DNA of 64,000 nt from Candidatus Daviesbacteria bacterium (GTDB lineage Bacteria; Patescibacteria; Microgenomatia; Daviesbacterales; UBA10151). This document shows positions 25,523-34,723 of this stretch, in pieces (position 1 is the first letter of the stretch; each line of letters starts with the position of its first letter). The stretch is from the NCBI GenBank assembly GCA_016176335.1, contig JACOXI010000005.1, positions 96,236-160,235 on the forward strand, read 5' to 3'. Made by a program: the position numbers and the translations under genes. Under the pieces are notes generated by a model. The model saw nothing but the letters and a program-made list of their open reading frames with translations, ran no database searches and had not been told where the DNA came from.

Positions 25523-27946
25523 TTAACTGCTAGTAACAAAGCTGATAATTTTTCCTGGAACGTATATGGTTTTTTTCACGGACTTTTCAGCCAAAAATTT
25601 CTGGGCTTTTTTACTGGCAATGGCCAAATTTTGCACTATCTCTTTATTATTTATTATATCCTTTTGTATCAAGATTGTATCCCGAACTTTACCATTAACT
25701 TGTACTACCACCAAAGTTTCTTCCTCCTCCAAATATTTATTATCAAACTTGGGCCAAGACTGCTGATGGATTGAATATTTCCCTCGCAGCATCTCCCATA
25801 ATTCTTCCGTAATATGCGGTGCAAAAGGTGCTAAGACTATTAAGAGTCTTCTCTTTTGATCGTTTGTTAATTTTGAATGAAACACTAAATTGATAAACTC
25901 CATCATGGAGGCCACAGCTGTATTGAATTTCATAACCTCAATGTCTTTTGCAACTTTAACAATAAGTTTGTTCAAAGCTGTTTCAACTTTTATCTCGGTT
26001 TCATTGCTCTCTTCTTTATTTATCACTTCCCACACTCTATTTAGGAATTTATAGACTCCATTAATACTTGTTGGATCCCAAGAAATGGTATTTTCAAAAG
26101 GGCCCATGAATGCCTCGTACAGCCTTAAGGTATCTGCGCCATATTCTTTGACAATCTCATTGGGAGTAATCACATTGTCCAGACTTTTGCTCATCTTCCT
26201 TCCATCGGCTGCCAAAACCAGACCCACGCTGGATAACTTTTGAAACGGCTCTTTGGTTGAAATAACGCCGATATCAAATAAGACTTTATGCCAAAAACGA
26301 GCGTAAAGTAGATGCAAAACAGCATGCTCTGCTCCGCCGATATACCAATCAACTGGCATCCAATACTTTTCTTTGTCTTTATCAACCAATACCTTGTCGT
26401 TTTTAGGATCAATAAAGCGCAGGTAATACCAACAAGAACCTGCCCATTGAGGCATGGTATTACTTTCTCTTCTGGCCGGGCCGTCGCATTTTGGACAAGT
26501 TGTGTTAACCCACTCCGGAATTGCAGCCAAAGGTGATTCTCCGGTCCCGGTAGGCTCATATTTTTCAACGTCCGGCAATTTTAAAGGTAATTGATCTTCT
26601 GGTATAGCAACTACACCACACTTCTCACAATGCACCAGCGGAATAGGCTCTCCCCAATACCTTTGCCTGGAAAAAATCCAATCACGAAGATGATATGTAG
26701 TAACTCTTTCTCCCCATCCCTTTTCTTCTAAATAATTCATTATTTTGATGGTTGCTTCGTGAATATCCATCCCGTCTAGAAACTCAGAGTTAACCATTGT
26801 TCCTTCTTTTTCTTGCACTTGTTCAGCTCGAGTGATAGCAGATGTATCACCATCTTTGCCAACTACAACTCTGACGATTGACAGTTTAAATTCCCTAGCA
26901 AATTCAAAATCACGGATATCATGACCTGGTACCCCTACCACTGCTCCGGTCCCTACATTACCCAATACAAAATCACTGACCCAGATTGGTAATTTTTTAC
27001 CATTGAGATTATTAATGGCGTAGGAACCAATAAACTCACCTGTTTTCTTCCTGCCTTCCGCTATCCGGTCTAATTCAGACTTTTTCGTGGCTTGTTCAAT
27101 ATATCTGTTAACCCTGGATAAATGTTCCTTTTTTGTAATCTTCTTTATTAAAGGGTGTTCTGGGCCTAAAACAATAAAAGTAGCCCCAAAGTTAGTATCA
27201 GGTCTTGTAGTAAAACAAACAATTTTCTCTTTACTACCTTCTACTTCATAACTGATATTGATACCTTCTTTTTTACCAATCCAGTTAACCTGCATCTCTT
27301 TAATAAACGGCGGCCAGTCTAAACTTTCTAAATCCTCCAACAGTTTTTCTGCGTATTTAGTAATTTTTAAAATCCATTGCCTGATCTTTTTTTGTTCTAC
27401 TTTTGTACCACAGCGTACACATTTACCATCTAGCACTTCTTCATTAGCCAAACCTGTTTTATCTTTGGGACACCAGTTGATAGGAGCATCATCTTCATAT
27501 GCCAACCCTTCTTCAAATAATTTAATAAAAATCCATTGAGTCCATTTATAATAATTTAGATCAGTAGTATTGATTTCTCTATTCCAGTCATAAGAAAGAC
27601 TAACCATCTGCATCTGATTTTTGATATTGGCTATATTTTTAGCAGTGGTAATACTTGGGTGAATACCCATCTTGATGGCATAATTTTCTGCCGGCAGACC
27701 AAAAGCATCCCATCCCATGGGATGAAGTACATTATAGCCTTTAAACCTAAAGTACCTGGAAATCACATCTGAGGCTACATAGCCTTTAAAATGACCAACA
27801 TGCAACCCATCTCCCGAAGGGTATGGAAACATATCTAAAACATATTTCTTAGGCTTATCAGAGATATCAGGAGTCTCATGAATTCCACCTTTTTCCCACT
27901 TTTTTTGCCACTTGGGCTCAATTTGAGAAGGAATATATTTGTGCAT
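25523..27946 (-). CDS. leuS: Leucyl-tRNA synthetase
   Basis: A class I synthetase that charges tRNA-Leu, with editing. 807 aa, normal length. HIGH appears as HVGH in YPSGDGLHVGHFKGY (about residue 45), the CP1 editing domain includes CFTTRPDTNFGATF and VGVPGHDIRDFEFA, and KMSKS lies in DGRKMSKSLDNV (about 585). Zinc-binding Cys clusters appear at CPKDKTG...CVRCG and CEKCG...CPKCDG. The C-terminal anticodon and extension domains end VKKTIYVPGKIISF. Its promoter is unclear; upstream lies a 474-nt gene-free repeat region. Confidence 0.96.
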   Translation of the reverse strand: MHKYIPSQIEPKWQKKWEKGGIHETPDISDKPKKYVLDMFPYPSGDGLHVGHFKGYVASDVISRYFRFKGYNVLHPMGWDAFGLPAENYAIKMGIHPSITTAKNIANIKNQMQMVSLSYDWNREINTTDLNYYKWTQWIFIKLFEEGLAYEDDAPINWCPKDKTGLANEEVLDGKCVRCGTKVEQKKIRQWILKITKYAEKLLEDLESLDWPPFIKEMQVNWIGKKEGINISYEVEGSKEKIVCFTTRPDTNFGATFIVLGPEHPLIKKITKKEHLSRVNRYIEQATKKSELDRIAEGRKKTGEFIGSYAINNLNGKKLPIWVSDFVLGNVGTGAVVGVPGHDIRDFEFAREFKLSIVRVVVGKDGDTSAITRAEQVQEKEGTMVNSEFLDGMDIHEATIKIMNYLEEKGWGERVTTYHLRDWIFSRQRYWGEPIPLVHCEKCGVVAIPEDQLPLKLPDVEKYEPTGTGESPLAAIPEWVNTTCPKCDGPARRESNTMPQWAGSCWYYLRFIDPKNDKVLVDKDKEKYWMPVDWYIGGAEHAVLHLLYARFWHKVLFDIGVISTKEPFQKLSSVGLVLAADGRKMSKSLDNVITPNEIVKEYGADTLRLYEAFMGPFENTISWDPTSINGVYKFLNRVWEVINKEESNETEIKVETALNKLIVKVAKDIEVMKFNTAVASMMEFINLVFHSKLTNDQKRRLLIVLAPFAPHITEELWEMLRGKYSIHQQSWPKFDNKYLEEEETLVVVQVNGKVRDTILIQKDIINNKEIVQNLAIASKKAQKFLAEKSVKKTIYVPGKIISFVTSS

Positions 27947-28420
27947 ATAAAGTTGATGTTAACATAAGCTCCGACCCTGTTCAACATTACCGGCATCACA
28001 ATTAACCTAATTTCTAATTGATCTAAGATTGGTCATTGGGATTTATTTAGAAATTAGTAATTAGAAATTAGAAATTTATTTTCATGATCCATTTTCACAA
28101 GTTCAAATAATTTTTAATTGTGCAATTTTTGATATCTTTAAGTAGTATTCTGATCTATCCTATACTCTACACCCTAGTCCCTAAACCCTATTTTAAGGCT
28201 CTGCGGGAATTAAACTGAATTATTTTGATACATTTTGAGATATCTCAAATGTTAGATCTCAAATCGCAAATCTACATCTAAAATCGTAAAACTTTAAAAG
28301 ATTTAAGATTTAAAGTTGTAGTTTTGATACTTCGACTTCGCTCAGTATCATCCTGAGTGTAATCGAATGATTGACATTTGAGATTTGAGTTTTGAGATAA
28401 GTTTATTGTATTGTTAAACC
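27947..28420. repeat. Gene-free repeat region between leuS and the ATPase operon
   Basis: No credible ORF or RNA gene. It holds an R6 copy at 28009-28079 (aattagtaattagaaattag words, also at 54702-54765), CCCTA-rich words near 28160-28190, an R2 block, an R3 palindrome at 28322-28372, and a second R2 arm up to 28400. TATTGT at 28409-28414 could be a -10 for the operon, 6 nt from the ATG. Confidence 0.7.
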
Positions 28421-29239
28421 ATGAAAAGAAAGTTTATTGTCGCCTTCGCTTTGTCCCTCCTATTCACTATACCCTATACCCTATACCCTAGCTATAGCTA
28501 TGCCCAACAATCTCAAGGCATTGAGCTAACATCACTTTACCAAATAGCAGATGCTGATGCCTTGGAAGGAGATATTGTGGTGGCAGGAGAAAAAGGGTTA
28601 GTCCGTTCCAATATTGGTTTTGACCCCAAGATGTTTGGGGTAATCCAGGAACAACCGCTACTTGTCTACCGCACCGAAACAGAGGGAAAACCTGTGGCGC
28701 GCTCCGGCATTGCCCAAGTTAATGTCACCACCTTAAATGGTCCGATCAAATATGGTGATTACATCACCTCTTCCCAAATCCCAGGCAAAGGCCAAAAAGC
28801 TTCAGAGTCAGGTTATGTGGCAGGTATTGCACTAGCTTCCTTTGATGGAACAGGCAGTCAAGAAATTGACGGACCAAGAGGCAAAGTGGCTTTGGGGAAA
28901 ATATCTGTTGCTGTCAGAATTGAGTATGCGGAACTCACCAATCCTCGAGTTGCTGGCAGGATTTTTGGTTTTGTTGGTACTGCCTTTTTGGAAAATATCT
29001 CCGACCCCAAACAGTTTGGTAATGTGGTGCGTTTCATAGCTGCGGGTTTGGTGTTACTGCTAAGTTTTACCTTCGCCTTTTTGATTTTCGCTCGCTCAAT
29101 TCCCAAAAGCATTGAGGCAATTGGCCGTAACCCCTTGGCCAAATCAACCATCCAGTTGTCAATGTTGATCAATATCATACTTTTGGTAATAACAGGCATC
29201 ATTGGCATTGTAGCCTCAATACTAATCATCAAATTATAG
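28421..29239 (+). CDS. F-type ATPase c-subunit-like protein with secreted N-terminal domain, lacking the ion-binding carboxylate
   Basis: 272 aa; ordinary c subunits have 70-90. Signal peptide at residues 1-28. The extracellular domain (about 46-150) contains NGPIKYGDYITSS and resembles residues after the S74 domain of the giant protein (NGPIERGDYLTSS). The last 70 residues look like a c hairpin: TM1 205-224, polar loop with GRNP (235-238), TM2 248-270. Aligned on MLI at TM2, the essential Glu/Asp falls on Val256, and no acidic residue lies in either helix. The Gly-rich packing motif of TM1 is also lost. Known c subunits have both termini outside, so the topology suits an outward crown. First gene of the F1 operon. 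It probably builds a ring but cannot carry protons in the usual way. Confidence 0.8.
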   Translation: MKRKFIVAFALSLLFTIPYTLYPSYSYAQQSQGIELTSLYQIADADALEGDIVVAGEKGLVRSNIGFDPKMFGVIQEQPLLVYRTETEGKPVARSGIAQVNVTTLNGPIKYGDYITSSQIPGKGQKASESGYVAGIALASFDGTGSQEIDGPRGKVALGKISVAVRIEYAELTNPRVAGRIFGFVGTAFLENISDPKQFGNVVRFIAAGLVLLLSFTFAFLIFARSIPKSIEAIGRNPLAKSTIQLSMLINIILLVITGIIGIVASILIIKL

Positions 29240-29293
29240 ATATAATCTTGTTTGCCTTTTGACCTTTGACTTTTAACTTGATATGATCGACTC

Positions 29294-29947
29294 ATGCCCA
29301 TTCTGCCTGCAAATTTTGTTATTTTCATAATCGGTGCTATAGCAGTAATTACTATTTTGCTTTATCTGCGAGAGTATTTTTTAAGAAAAAAAATCTTGCA
29401 TGAACAACAAATAATCTCCCAACAAACCAGACAAAAAAGCGTGCAGCTTTTGGGAGCGGCAGAGCAGGCTGAAACTCAATTACTTTCCAGTAATATTTAT
29501 TTTGCCCAAAAATTGGAATCTGAATTTAGAGCAAAGCTTGATAAGATGCTCCAAAATTCCCAGGCAACAATTGATACCCAAACAAACGCATTAACAAAGT
29601 TTTTATCCAATTTACAAACAAAGAGTGTCGAATCGGAAGAGATGCAAAGGAAAACCATTGAACAAACAATCAATCAGATGTTTGCCAACCTTGAGCAAAG
29701 GCTGTCCGATTTCCTTACCTCAACAGAACAAAAAACTACCCAATCTATTGAACTTGAATTAAAGGGGGCGAGGAATCTGATTGAATCCTACAAGGCACAA
29801 CAATTAAAGCTTATTGACGAAAATATCATTGCCATGATGGAACAAACCTTAAACATAGTTTTAGCAAAAAAACTGACCTTAAAAGACCAACTGGAACTTG
29901 TTTATGAAGCTTTGGAAAAAGCCAAAGTGGATAAATTCGTTGTATAA
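29294..29947 (+). CDS. atpF: F-type ATPase b-subunit-like stator protein
   Basis: 217 aa. One N-terminal TM (about 7-25, FVIFIIGAIAVITILLYL) is followed by a long charged coiled coil rich in Gln/Glu/Lys. The C-terminal segment VLAKKLTLKDQLELVYEAL resembles the delta-binding end of b. The chain is longer than the usual 155-170 residues, and the extra length lies in the coiled coil. In ordinary ATP synthase b clamps subunit a to F1. Here no a subunit is present, so its membrane partner is unknown. The position between the c-like and delta genes matches the canonical order. Confidence 0.82.
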   Translation: MPILPANFVIFIIGAIAVITILLYLREYFLRKKILHEQQIISQQTRQKSVQLLGAAEQAETQLLSSNIYFAQKLESEFRAKLDKMLQNSQATIDTQTNALTKFLSNLQTKSVESEEMQRKTIEQTINQMFANLEQRLSDFLTSTEQKTTQSIELELKGARNLIESYKAQQLKLIDENIIAMMEQTLNIVLAKKLTLKDQLELVYEALEKAKVDKFVV

Positions 29948-29957
29948 ATTAAAAATT

Positions 29958-30431
29958 ATGGATGACCTATTAAACATTTTACTAAAAGATATTTATACTC
30001 TTTCCTTACTTAAACATCGGATTAGGGTGTTAAGGAGCTATTTTTCCAAGATTTTTTATGGCACGGCAGATCTAATCTTAAAAGAGAACGATATAGCTTG
30101 GATAAATGCCCTGCCAAAAGATTTTTTGGAAAAATTTGACAAAAACAATATCACCCAAAAAATCGCCGAACTGGAACAAACAATAAGTCAATTGCAACCT
30201 CTGACTGTCTACTTACCTTTCGAGGCCAATGATGAAGCTGTCAAGTCAATTGGAGGAATGGCCAGAAAACTATTTAATCCCAAACTATTTTTGGATATAA
30301 AATATGATCCCAAGCTTTTGGCAGGCTGCGCTCTGTCTTGGAAAGGAATATATAAAGATTATTCCCTACACGAAAAGATTACGGAAAAAAAACTGGCAAT
30401 TTCACTGTCGTTTAATAAATTCTTAAGATGA
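29958..30431 (+). CDS. atpH: F-type ATPase delta (OSCP-like) subunit
   Basis: 157 aa from the ATG at 29958; an upstream ATG at 29898 would overlap the b gene by 50 nt. Delta joins the b stalk to the top of alpha3beta3. The conserved C-terminal pattern is visible: KYDPKLLAGCALSWKGIYKD followed by a Leu/His helix, equal to the DPSLxGGxxxxxGxxxxDGS region of OSCP. The N-terminal helical domain is divergent. It overlaps atpA by four bases (ATGA). Confidence 0.78.
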   Translation: MDDLLNILLKDIYTLSLLKHRIRVLRSYFSKIFYGTADLILKENDIAWINALPKDFLEKFDKNNITQKIAELEQTISQLQPLTVYLPFEANDEAVKSIGGMARKLFNPKLFLDIKYDPKLLAGCALSWKGIYKDYSLHEKITEKKLAISLSFNKFLR

Positions 30432-31894
30432 ATCCTAAACCTCAAAACGAACAAAAAGAAATCGGTTATGTCACGAAAGTACGGGATTTTTTGACACGCC
30501 TTGACGGACTTCCCACCGTGAGAATTAACGACATGGTGGAATCGGATACAGGGCTGCGGGGCTGGATCAGCACCTTGGGTTTGGATTTTGCTGACGTTTT
30601 GATGCTGGATGAGGGCCAAATTACGCCCAGGCAAATGTTTAAAAGGACAAATTCCCGCTTAGGTGTTGGGACCGGAGATTTTCTGCTGGGACGGGCCATA
30701 AACCCTTTGGGAATACCTATTGACGGCAAAGGCATGTTAACAAAAACATCTCGCGAGACAATTTTAGATTTGGAACAAGGGGCACCAGGTATCGAAAGCA
30801 GAGAATATATTACCCGACAATTCTTAACAGGTATCACATTAATTGATACCCTAATTCCTCTAGGACAGGGGCAGCGGGAACTGGTGATGGGTGATGCCCA
30901 CTCCGGCAAAACCCAATTTTTGGTTGATACAATCGTCAATCAAAAAGGCACTGGTGTTATTTGCATATACGCATCAATCGGCAAACCGGCCGTGTCTGTT
31001 AGGGGGTTGATTAATATCTTAAGAGCCAACAAAGCATTAGATTATACTGTTGTTATCGCCACCTCCTCCTCCGAACCTGCTCCTCTTATTTTTTTAACTC
31101 CAAAAACAGCTGTAACTGTGGCGGAGTATTTTCAAAAGCAGGGACGCGATGTACTGCTGATTCTGGATGATTTGGGCAATCACGCCAAGATCTATCGGGA
31201 GATTTCTCTTTTGGGCAATAAATCTCCCGGTCGAGAATCCTACCCCGGAGATATCTTCTACCAGCATGCTCACCTTTTGGAACGGGCAGGCAACTTTACA
31301 CCGCAAGCAGGTGGTGGTTCTATTACAGCCTTACCTGTAATTGAACTTAACATGACTGATTTTACCACTTTGATCCCCACCAATTTAATGTCTATGACTG
31401 ATGGACATTTGCTTTTTAAATCATCTTTGCGCTCGCAAGGCCAATCTCCTGCCATAGATATATCACTTTCCGTATCCAGGGTAGGCAGGCAAACGCAAGA
31501 TAAGGTTTCCAATCTAATATCTGCAAAAGTTAGACAGGTACTTTCACAAGCTGCTGATTTGGAAACCATCAGCAGGTTCTCTTCCGAACTATCAGAAGAA
31601 ACCCAACTGACTTTAAAAAGAGGAATCCTGATAATGGAACTTTTAAAACAAGAGCCATTAACAGCCATCCCCAAACAAATACAGGTAGCTCTTTTAGCAC
31701 TGCCCTTTATCACTTTTTTTAATAACAAAAACAAGACATTCTTGGAAAAATATAAAAAAATAATCATCCAAGCCTTTTTGACAAATCCTCAATTGTCACA
31801 AATTGCCAAGGGGTCGGATAAATTCAAAACAGATGATGAATTAATTAAAGCATTGGAGGATACGACACCTATTTTACAAAAACTTTGCCCATGA
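30428..31894 (+). CDS. atpA: F1 ATPase alpha subunit
   Basis: The nucleotide-binding non-catalytic subunit of the hexamer. 488 aa. Walker A GDAHSGKT near residue 157, Walker B VLLILDDLGNHA near 245, and the arginine-finger region ISLSVSRVGRQTQ near 345. The family consensus is GDRQTGKT, so the P-loop is slightly unusual but intact. The N-terminal beta-barrel and C-terminal helical domain are present. It is coupled to atpH and atpG by ATGA overlaps on both sides. The overall match is clear but divergent, as is the rest of this operon. Confidence 0.93.
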   Translation: MNPKPQNEQKEIGYVTKVRDFLTRLDGLPTVRINDMVESDTGLRGWISTLGLDFADVLMLDEGQITPRQMFKRTNSRLGVGTGDFLLGRAINPLGIPIDGKGMLTKTSRETILDLEQGAPGIESREYITRQFLTGITLIDTLIPLGQGQRELVMGDAHSGKTQFLVDTIVNQKGTGVICIYASIGKPAVSVRGLINILRANKALDYTVVIATSSSEPAPLIFLTPKTAVTVAEYFQKQGRDVLLILDDLGNHAKIYREISLLGNKSPGRESYPGDIFYQHAHLLERAGNFTPQAGGGSITALPVIELNMTDFTTLIPTNLMSMTDGHLLFKSSLRSQGQSPAIDISLSVSRVGRQTQDKVSNLISAKVRQVLSQAADLETISRFSSELSEETQLTLKRGILIMELLKQEPLTAIPKQIQVALLALPFITFFNNKNKTFLEKYKKIIIQAFLTNPQLSQIAKGSDKFKTDDELIKALEDTTPILQKLCP

Positions 31895-32718
31895 CTATCA
31901 AAGAAATTGATCAATTACTTGAAGAAAGTAACTCCTTAAAACAAATAGCCCAAAGCTACTCCGAGATCGCCAACCAAAAAATCCAAAGGATCAGGGTGGA
32001 ATTGGACAGAAATAGACTGTTTTTTGAGGAAATTTCCAGAGTCTACTCTTTAGTAAGGGCTATTGCCGGCAAAACCGGTGCGAGGCTCCCCAAAACTAAA
32101 AAAAGGGTTTGTATTTTACAAACTTCCAACTTCGGATTTTTCGGAAACATCAATAGCGCAATAATAGAATTTTTTATAGAACAGACCAAGAATCTGGAAT
32201 GCGATAGGATTATTGTTGGCAAAACCGGGATTGAGTATTTTCAATCAAATGCCATCTTTCCATCATTTACTCCAATGGTATTAAAAACGGACCACCCCAA
32301 CCCAAATGAATTGAATCAATTCATAAATACTGTCAAATCTTACAATCAAGTGTTGATTTTTTATTCGAGGCTAAAAAGCCTTTTGAAGCAGCTTCCATCT
32401 GTCACGGATATTACGGAAACTTCTCAAAAAATATCCGCGGATTCCTCTTCCAACACCCGGTTTATTTTTGAACCGGAAATTAGCAAAATATTGCAGTTTT
32501 TTGATAACCAAATTCTGGTGCTTTTAATTGAAGAAACGTTTTTGGAGTCGGAAGCATCAAGAACAGCATCCCGCTTTATATCTATGGATCAGGCGGAAAC
32601 AGAAGCGAATAAATTTATCAAGCAGTATAAAGCATTAAAAGCTTATACGGAAAGAAACCTGAAAAGCAACCAGCTTTTGGAAAGCATATCATCAATTTTA
32701 GCGATTCGAAAGGAGTGA
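31891..32718 (+). CDS. atpG: F1 ATPase gamma subunit (divergent)
   Basis: The central rotor shaft. 275 aa from the ATG at 31891, which overlaps the atpA stop; a TTG six bases upstream is less likely. The N-terminal helix and the C-terminal helix are recognisable: SEASRTASRFISMDQAETEANKF mirrors the SEhxARMxAMxxAtxNA pattern near the family C-terminus. The middle Rossmann-like domain has SNFGFFGNINSAI where typical members have LCGGLN. The usual N-terminal IRSVKNTxKITKAM is not conserved, so contacts to the c ring may differ. Confidence 0.82.
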   Translation: MTIKEIDQLLEESNSLKQIAQSYSEIANQKIQRIRVELDRNRLFFEEISRVYSLVRAIAGKTGARLPKTKKRVCILQTSNFGFFGNINSAIIEFFIEQTKNLECDRIIVGKTGIEYFQSNAIFPSFTPMVLKTDHPNPNELNQFINTVKSYNQVLIFYSRLKSLLKQLPSVTDITETSQKISADSSSNTRFIFEPEISKILQFFDNQILVLLIEETFLESEASRTASRFISMDQAETEANKFIKQYKALKAYTERNLKSNQLLESISSILAIRKE

Positions 32719-32725
32719 TAATGAA

Positions 32726-34126
32726 ATGACTGGCCAAAATACCATAATCCAATCCAAGGGTGTCGTCCGTTCGGTAAACGGCCAAATTGCAGAAGTTGAA
32801 ATAGAAACTGACAATTTCCCAAACCTTTATGAAATTTTAACCTGCCCACAGGACCCCAAGATAATCATGGAGGTTTTTTCAGAAGACAAAGACTCTATTC
32901 TTTGTCTGGTGCTTTCTTCTCCGGACAAACTCTTTCGCGGCATGGAAGTTGTCGGAACCGGAACAGATTTAAAAGTACCTGTAGGAAAAGCTGTTTTAGG
33001 CAGGGTCATTGACCTTTTTGGCATTGCGCGCGACAAAGGAAAACCCATACCTCCTCCTCCGCAAACAGATAGAGTTTCGATTTATTCCAAAGCACCATCC
33101 TTAAATATCGTCAAAACCGGCTATGAGCTTTTGCAAACAGGTATTAAGGCCATAGATTTTCTTACTCCCATACAAAGAGGTGGAAAGGTGGGCTTTGTAG
33201 GTGGTGCAGGGGTGGGAAAAACAATTCTTTTAACCGAACTTTTGCACAATATCACCCAACAAAAAGAAGTATATTCGATCTTTGCAGGAGTAGGAGAAAG
33301 AATCAGAGAAGGACAGGAACTTTACCAACGATTGGGGGAATCGGGAGTTTTGAATAAAACCATCATAATTTTGGGTCAGATGAATGAAAATGCGGCCGTA
33401 AGATACAGGGTAGCGCTAGCTGCTGCTGCCCAGGCAGAATACTTTCGGGATGTGGCAAAAACGGATGTGTTATTTTTTATCGACAACATATTTAGGTTTG
33501 TGCAAGCTGGCGCAGAGGTGGCCACCCTTTTGGGCACCATACCTTCTGAACAAGCTTACCAGGCAACTTTGCAAACAGAGATATCAAGTTTGGAAGACAG
33601 ATTGATCCCCACGGAAAACGGCACCATCACCTCTTTTCAAAACATTTATGTTCCGGCAGATGAGATAACAGATGCCGGGGTCAGTGCCATCATGTCTCTT
33701 TTGGACACATCAATCGTTCTGTCCCGTTCTGTTGCTCAAAAGGGCATGTATCCGCCGATTGATCTTTTACAATCAACTTCTGCCACCTTAACCAAGGCTT
33801 TTTTGGGTGAAGAACACTTTAAAGCCCTGACTCAATTCCAACAACTACTGGCAAACTATAACCAACTATCTCATATTGTAGCAATTGTCGGGGAGTCCGA
33901 ACTGTCCCCGGAAAATAGAACACTTTATAACCGAACCAAAAAAATTATCAATTACTTAACCCAACCCTTCTTTATGACTGAAACCCAAAGCGGAAAAAAA
34001 GGCGTATCTGTCCCCAAAGATACAACTGTAAAAGATATCGTAATGATATTATCTGGTTCTTTAGATAACATACCAACAGACAAGTTTATGAATATCGGAT
34101 CTTTGGCTGATGCCAAAATAACATAG
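32726..34126 (+). CDS. atpD: F1 ATPase beta subunit
   Basis: The catalytic subunit. 466 aa. Walker A GGAGVGKT near residue 158, the catalytic Glu in GVGERIREGQELY near 190, Walker B VLFFIDNIFRF near 250, and a DELSEED-equivalent ESELSPENR near 390. All the residues needed for ATP hydrolysis that can be checked by eye are present. A Shine-Dalgarno AAGGAG lies about 10 nt upstream. An extra ATG at 32721 makes a two-codon ORF ending on the start (ATGAAATGA). The stop codon is followed at once by an R1 repeat. Confidence 0.95.
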   Translation: MTGQNTIIQSKGVVRSVNGQIAEVEIETDNFPNLYEILTCPQDPKIIMEVFSEDKDSILCLVLSSPDKLFRGMEVVGTGTDLKVPVGKAVLGRVIDLFGIARDKGKPIPPPPQTDRVSIYSKAPSLNIVKTGYELLQTGIKAIDFLTPIQRGGKVGFVGGAGVGKTILLTELLHNITQQKEVYSIFAGVGERIREGQELYQRLGESGVLNKTIIILGQMNENAAVRYRVALAAAAQAEYFRDVAKTDVLFFIDNIFRFVQAGAEVATLLGTIPSEQAYQATLQTEISSLEDRLIPTENGTITSFQNIYVPADEITDAGVSAIMSLLDTSIVLSRSVAQKGMYPPIDLLQSTSATLTKAFLGEEHFKALTQFQQLLANYNQLSHIVAIVGESELSPENRTLYNRTKKIINYLTQPFFMTETQSGKKGVSVPKDTTVKDIVMILSGSLDNIPTDKFMNIGSLADAKIT

Positions 34127-34200
34127 CTTTCAGTCATCAGTTTTCAGCTTTCAGATTTTTCTGACTTGTCTGACGACTGACAGCTGATAGCTGACGACTA
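34125..34200. repeat. R1 hairpin repeat between atpD and atpC
   Basis: agctttcagtcatcagtttt answered by ctgacagctgatagctgacg. The repeat separates beta from epsilon in an otherwise tightly packed operon and could reduce epsilon expression. Confidence 0.75.
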
Positions 34201-34202
34201 TT

Positions 34203-34484
34203 ATGCAAACCTTACATGTCCGAATAATCTCTCCTCAACAGCTTATCCTTGACACCGAGGCTCAATCTGTTTCTTCCAAAAACTCCCAAGGGACTTTTGA
34301 CATACTTGCCCAGCATGCTAATTTTATAACCGTAGTTGAAAATCAACCAATTGTTATTCGAGTCCAAAATCTTAAACCCCAAACCTTTAGATTCCCCATA
34401 GCAATTATTCATACCCAAGATAATAAAGTCGATATTTATACTTATATTCAATCTCAAATCTCAAATGTCAAAACTCAAAGCTAA
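34203..34484 (+). CDS. atpC: F1 ATPase epsilon subunit, N-terminal domain only
   Basis: 93 aa against the usual 130-140. The beta-sandwich domain is present: LHVRIISPQQLILDTEAQSV, GTFDILAQHANFITVV, then a short IHTQDNKVDIYTY strand. The C-terminal helical hairpin that inhibits ATP hydrolysis in many bacteria is absent; the last residues come from an R2 repeat (tctcaaatgtcaaaactca). Loss of this brake would suit an enzyme working as an ATP-hydrolysing motor, but other lineages also have short forms. Confidence 0.85.
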   Translation: MQTLHVRIISPQQLILDTEAQSVSSKNSQGTFDILAQHANFITVVENQPIVIRVQNLKPQTFRFPIAIIHTQDNKVDIYTYIQSQISNVKTQS

Positions 34485-34497
34485 GATTTGAGATTAC
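34446..34497. repeat. R2 inverted repeat at the end of atpC
   Basis: aatctcaaatctcaaatgtc and taagatttgagatta mirror each other; the repeat codes for the epsilon C-terminus. Confidence 0.65.
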
Positions 34498-34584
34498 TTG
34501 TTGATCTACTTTGTTATCTTTGTTGATATCTTTTGTTATATTCCCCTTTTTTCTTGATATATTGATCTCTATAATAATAACCCC

Positions 34585-34655
34585 TTGACAAATCTATGCA
34601 GATGTATGTAAGCTGATTATAGAATCTATGCAACATACCTAGATTTGCACAGATT
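34585..34655 (+). promoter_or_regulatory. Putative promoter and triple operator upstream of the giant surface-protein gene
   Basis: TTGACA at 34585-34590 is followed by AATCTATGCA at 34591-34600. The same 10-mer recurs at 34623-34632, 32 bp (about three helical turns) away. A near-inverted copy TGCACAGATT lies at 34646-34655. A -10 is uncertain (TATGTA at 34605 or TATAGA at 34619). The encoded protein begins with a MerR-type HTH, so autoregulation is possible. Confidence 0.45.
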
Positions 34656-34723
34656 CTAAGGGACAAGAGCATACAGGAGCAGTAAGAATACCCCCAGGAC
34701 GGATTCGCAGATGGACAAACAAC

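Noticed and set aside
27947..28420. Possible atpB (a subunit) upstream of the ATPase operon
   Set aside because: No ORF with several hydrophobic segments in any frame; the DNA is composed of repeats.
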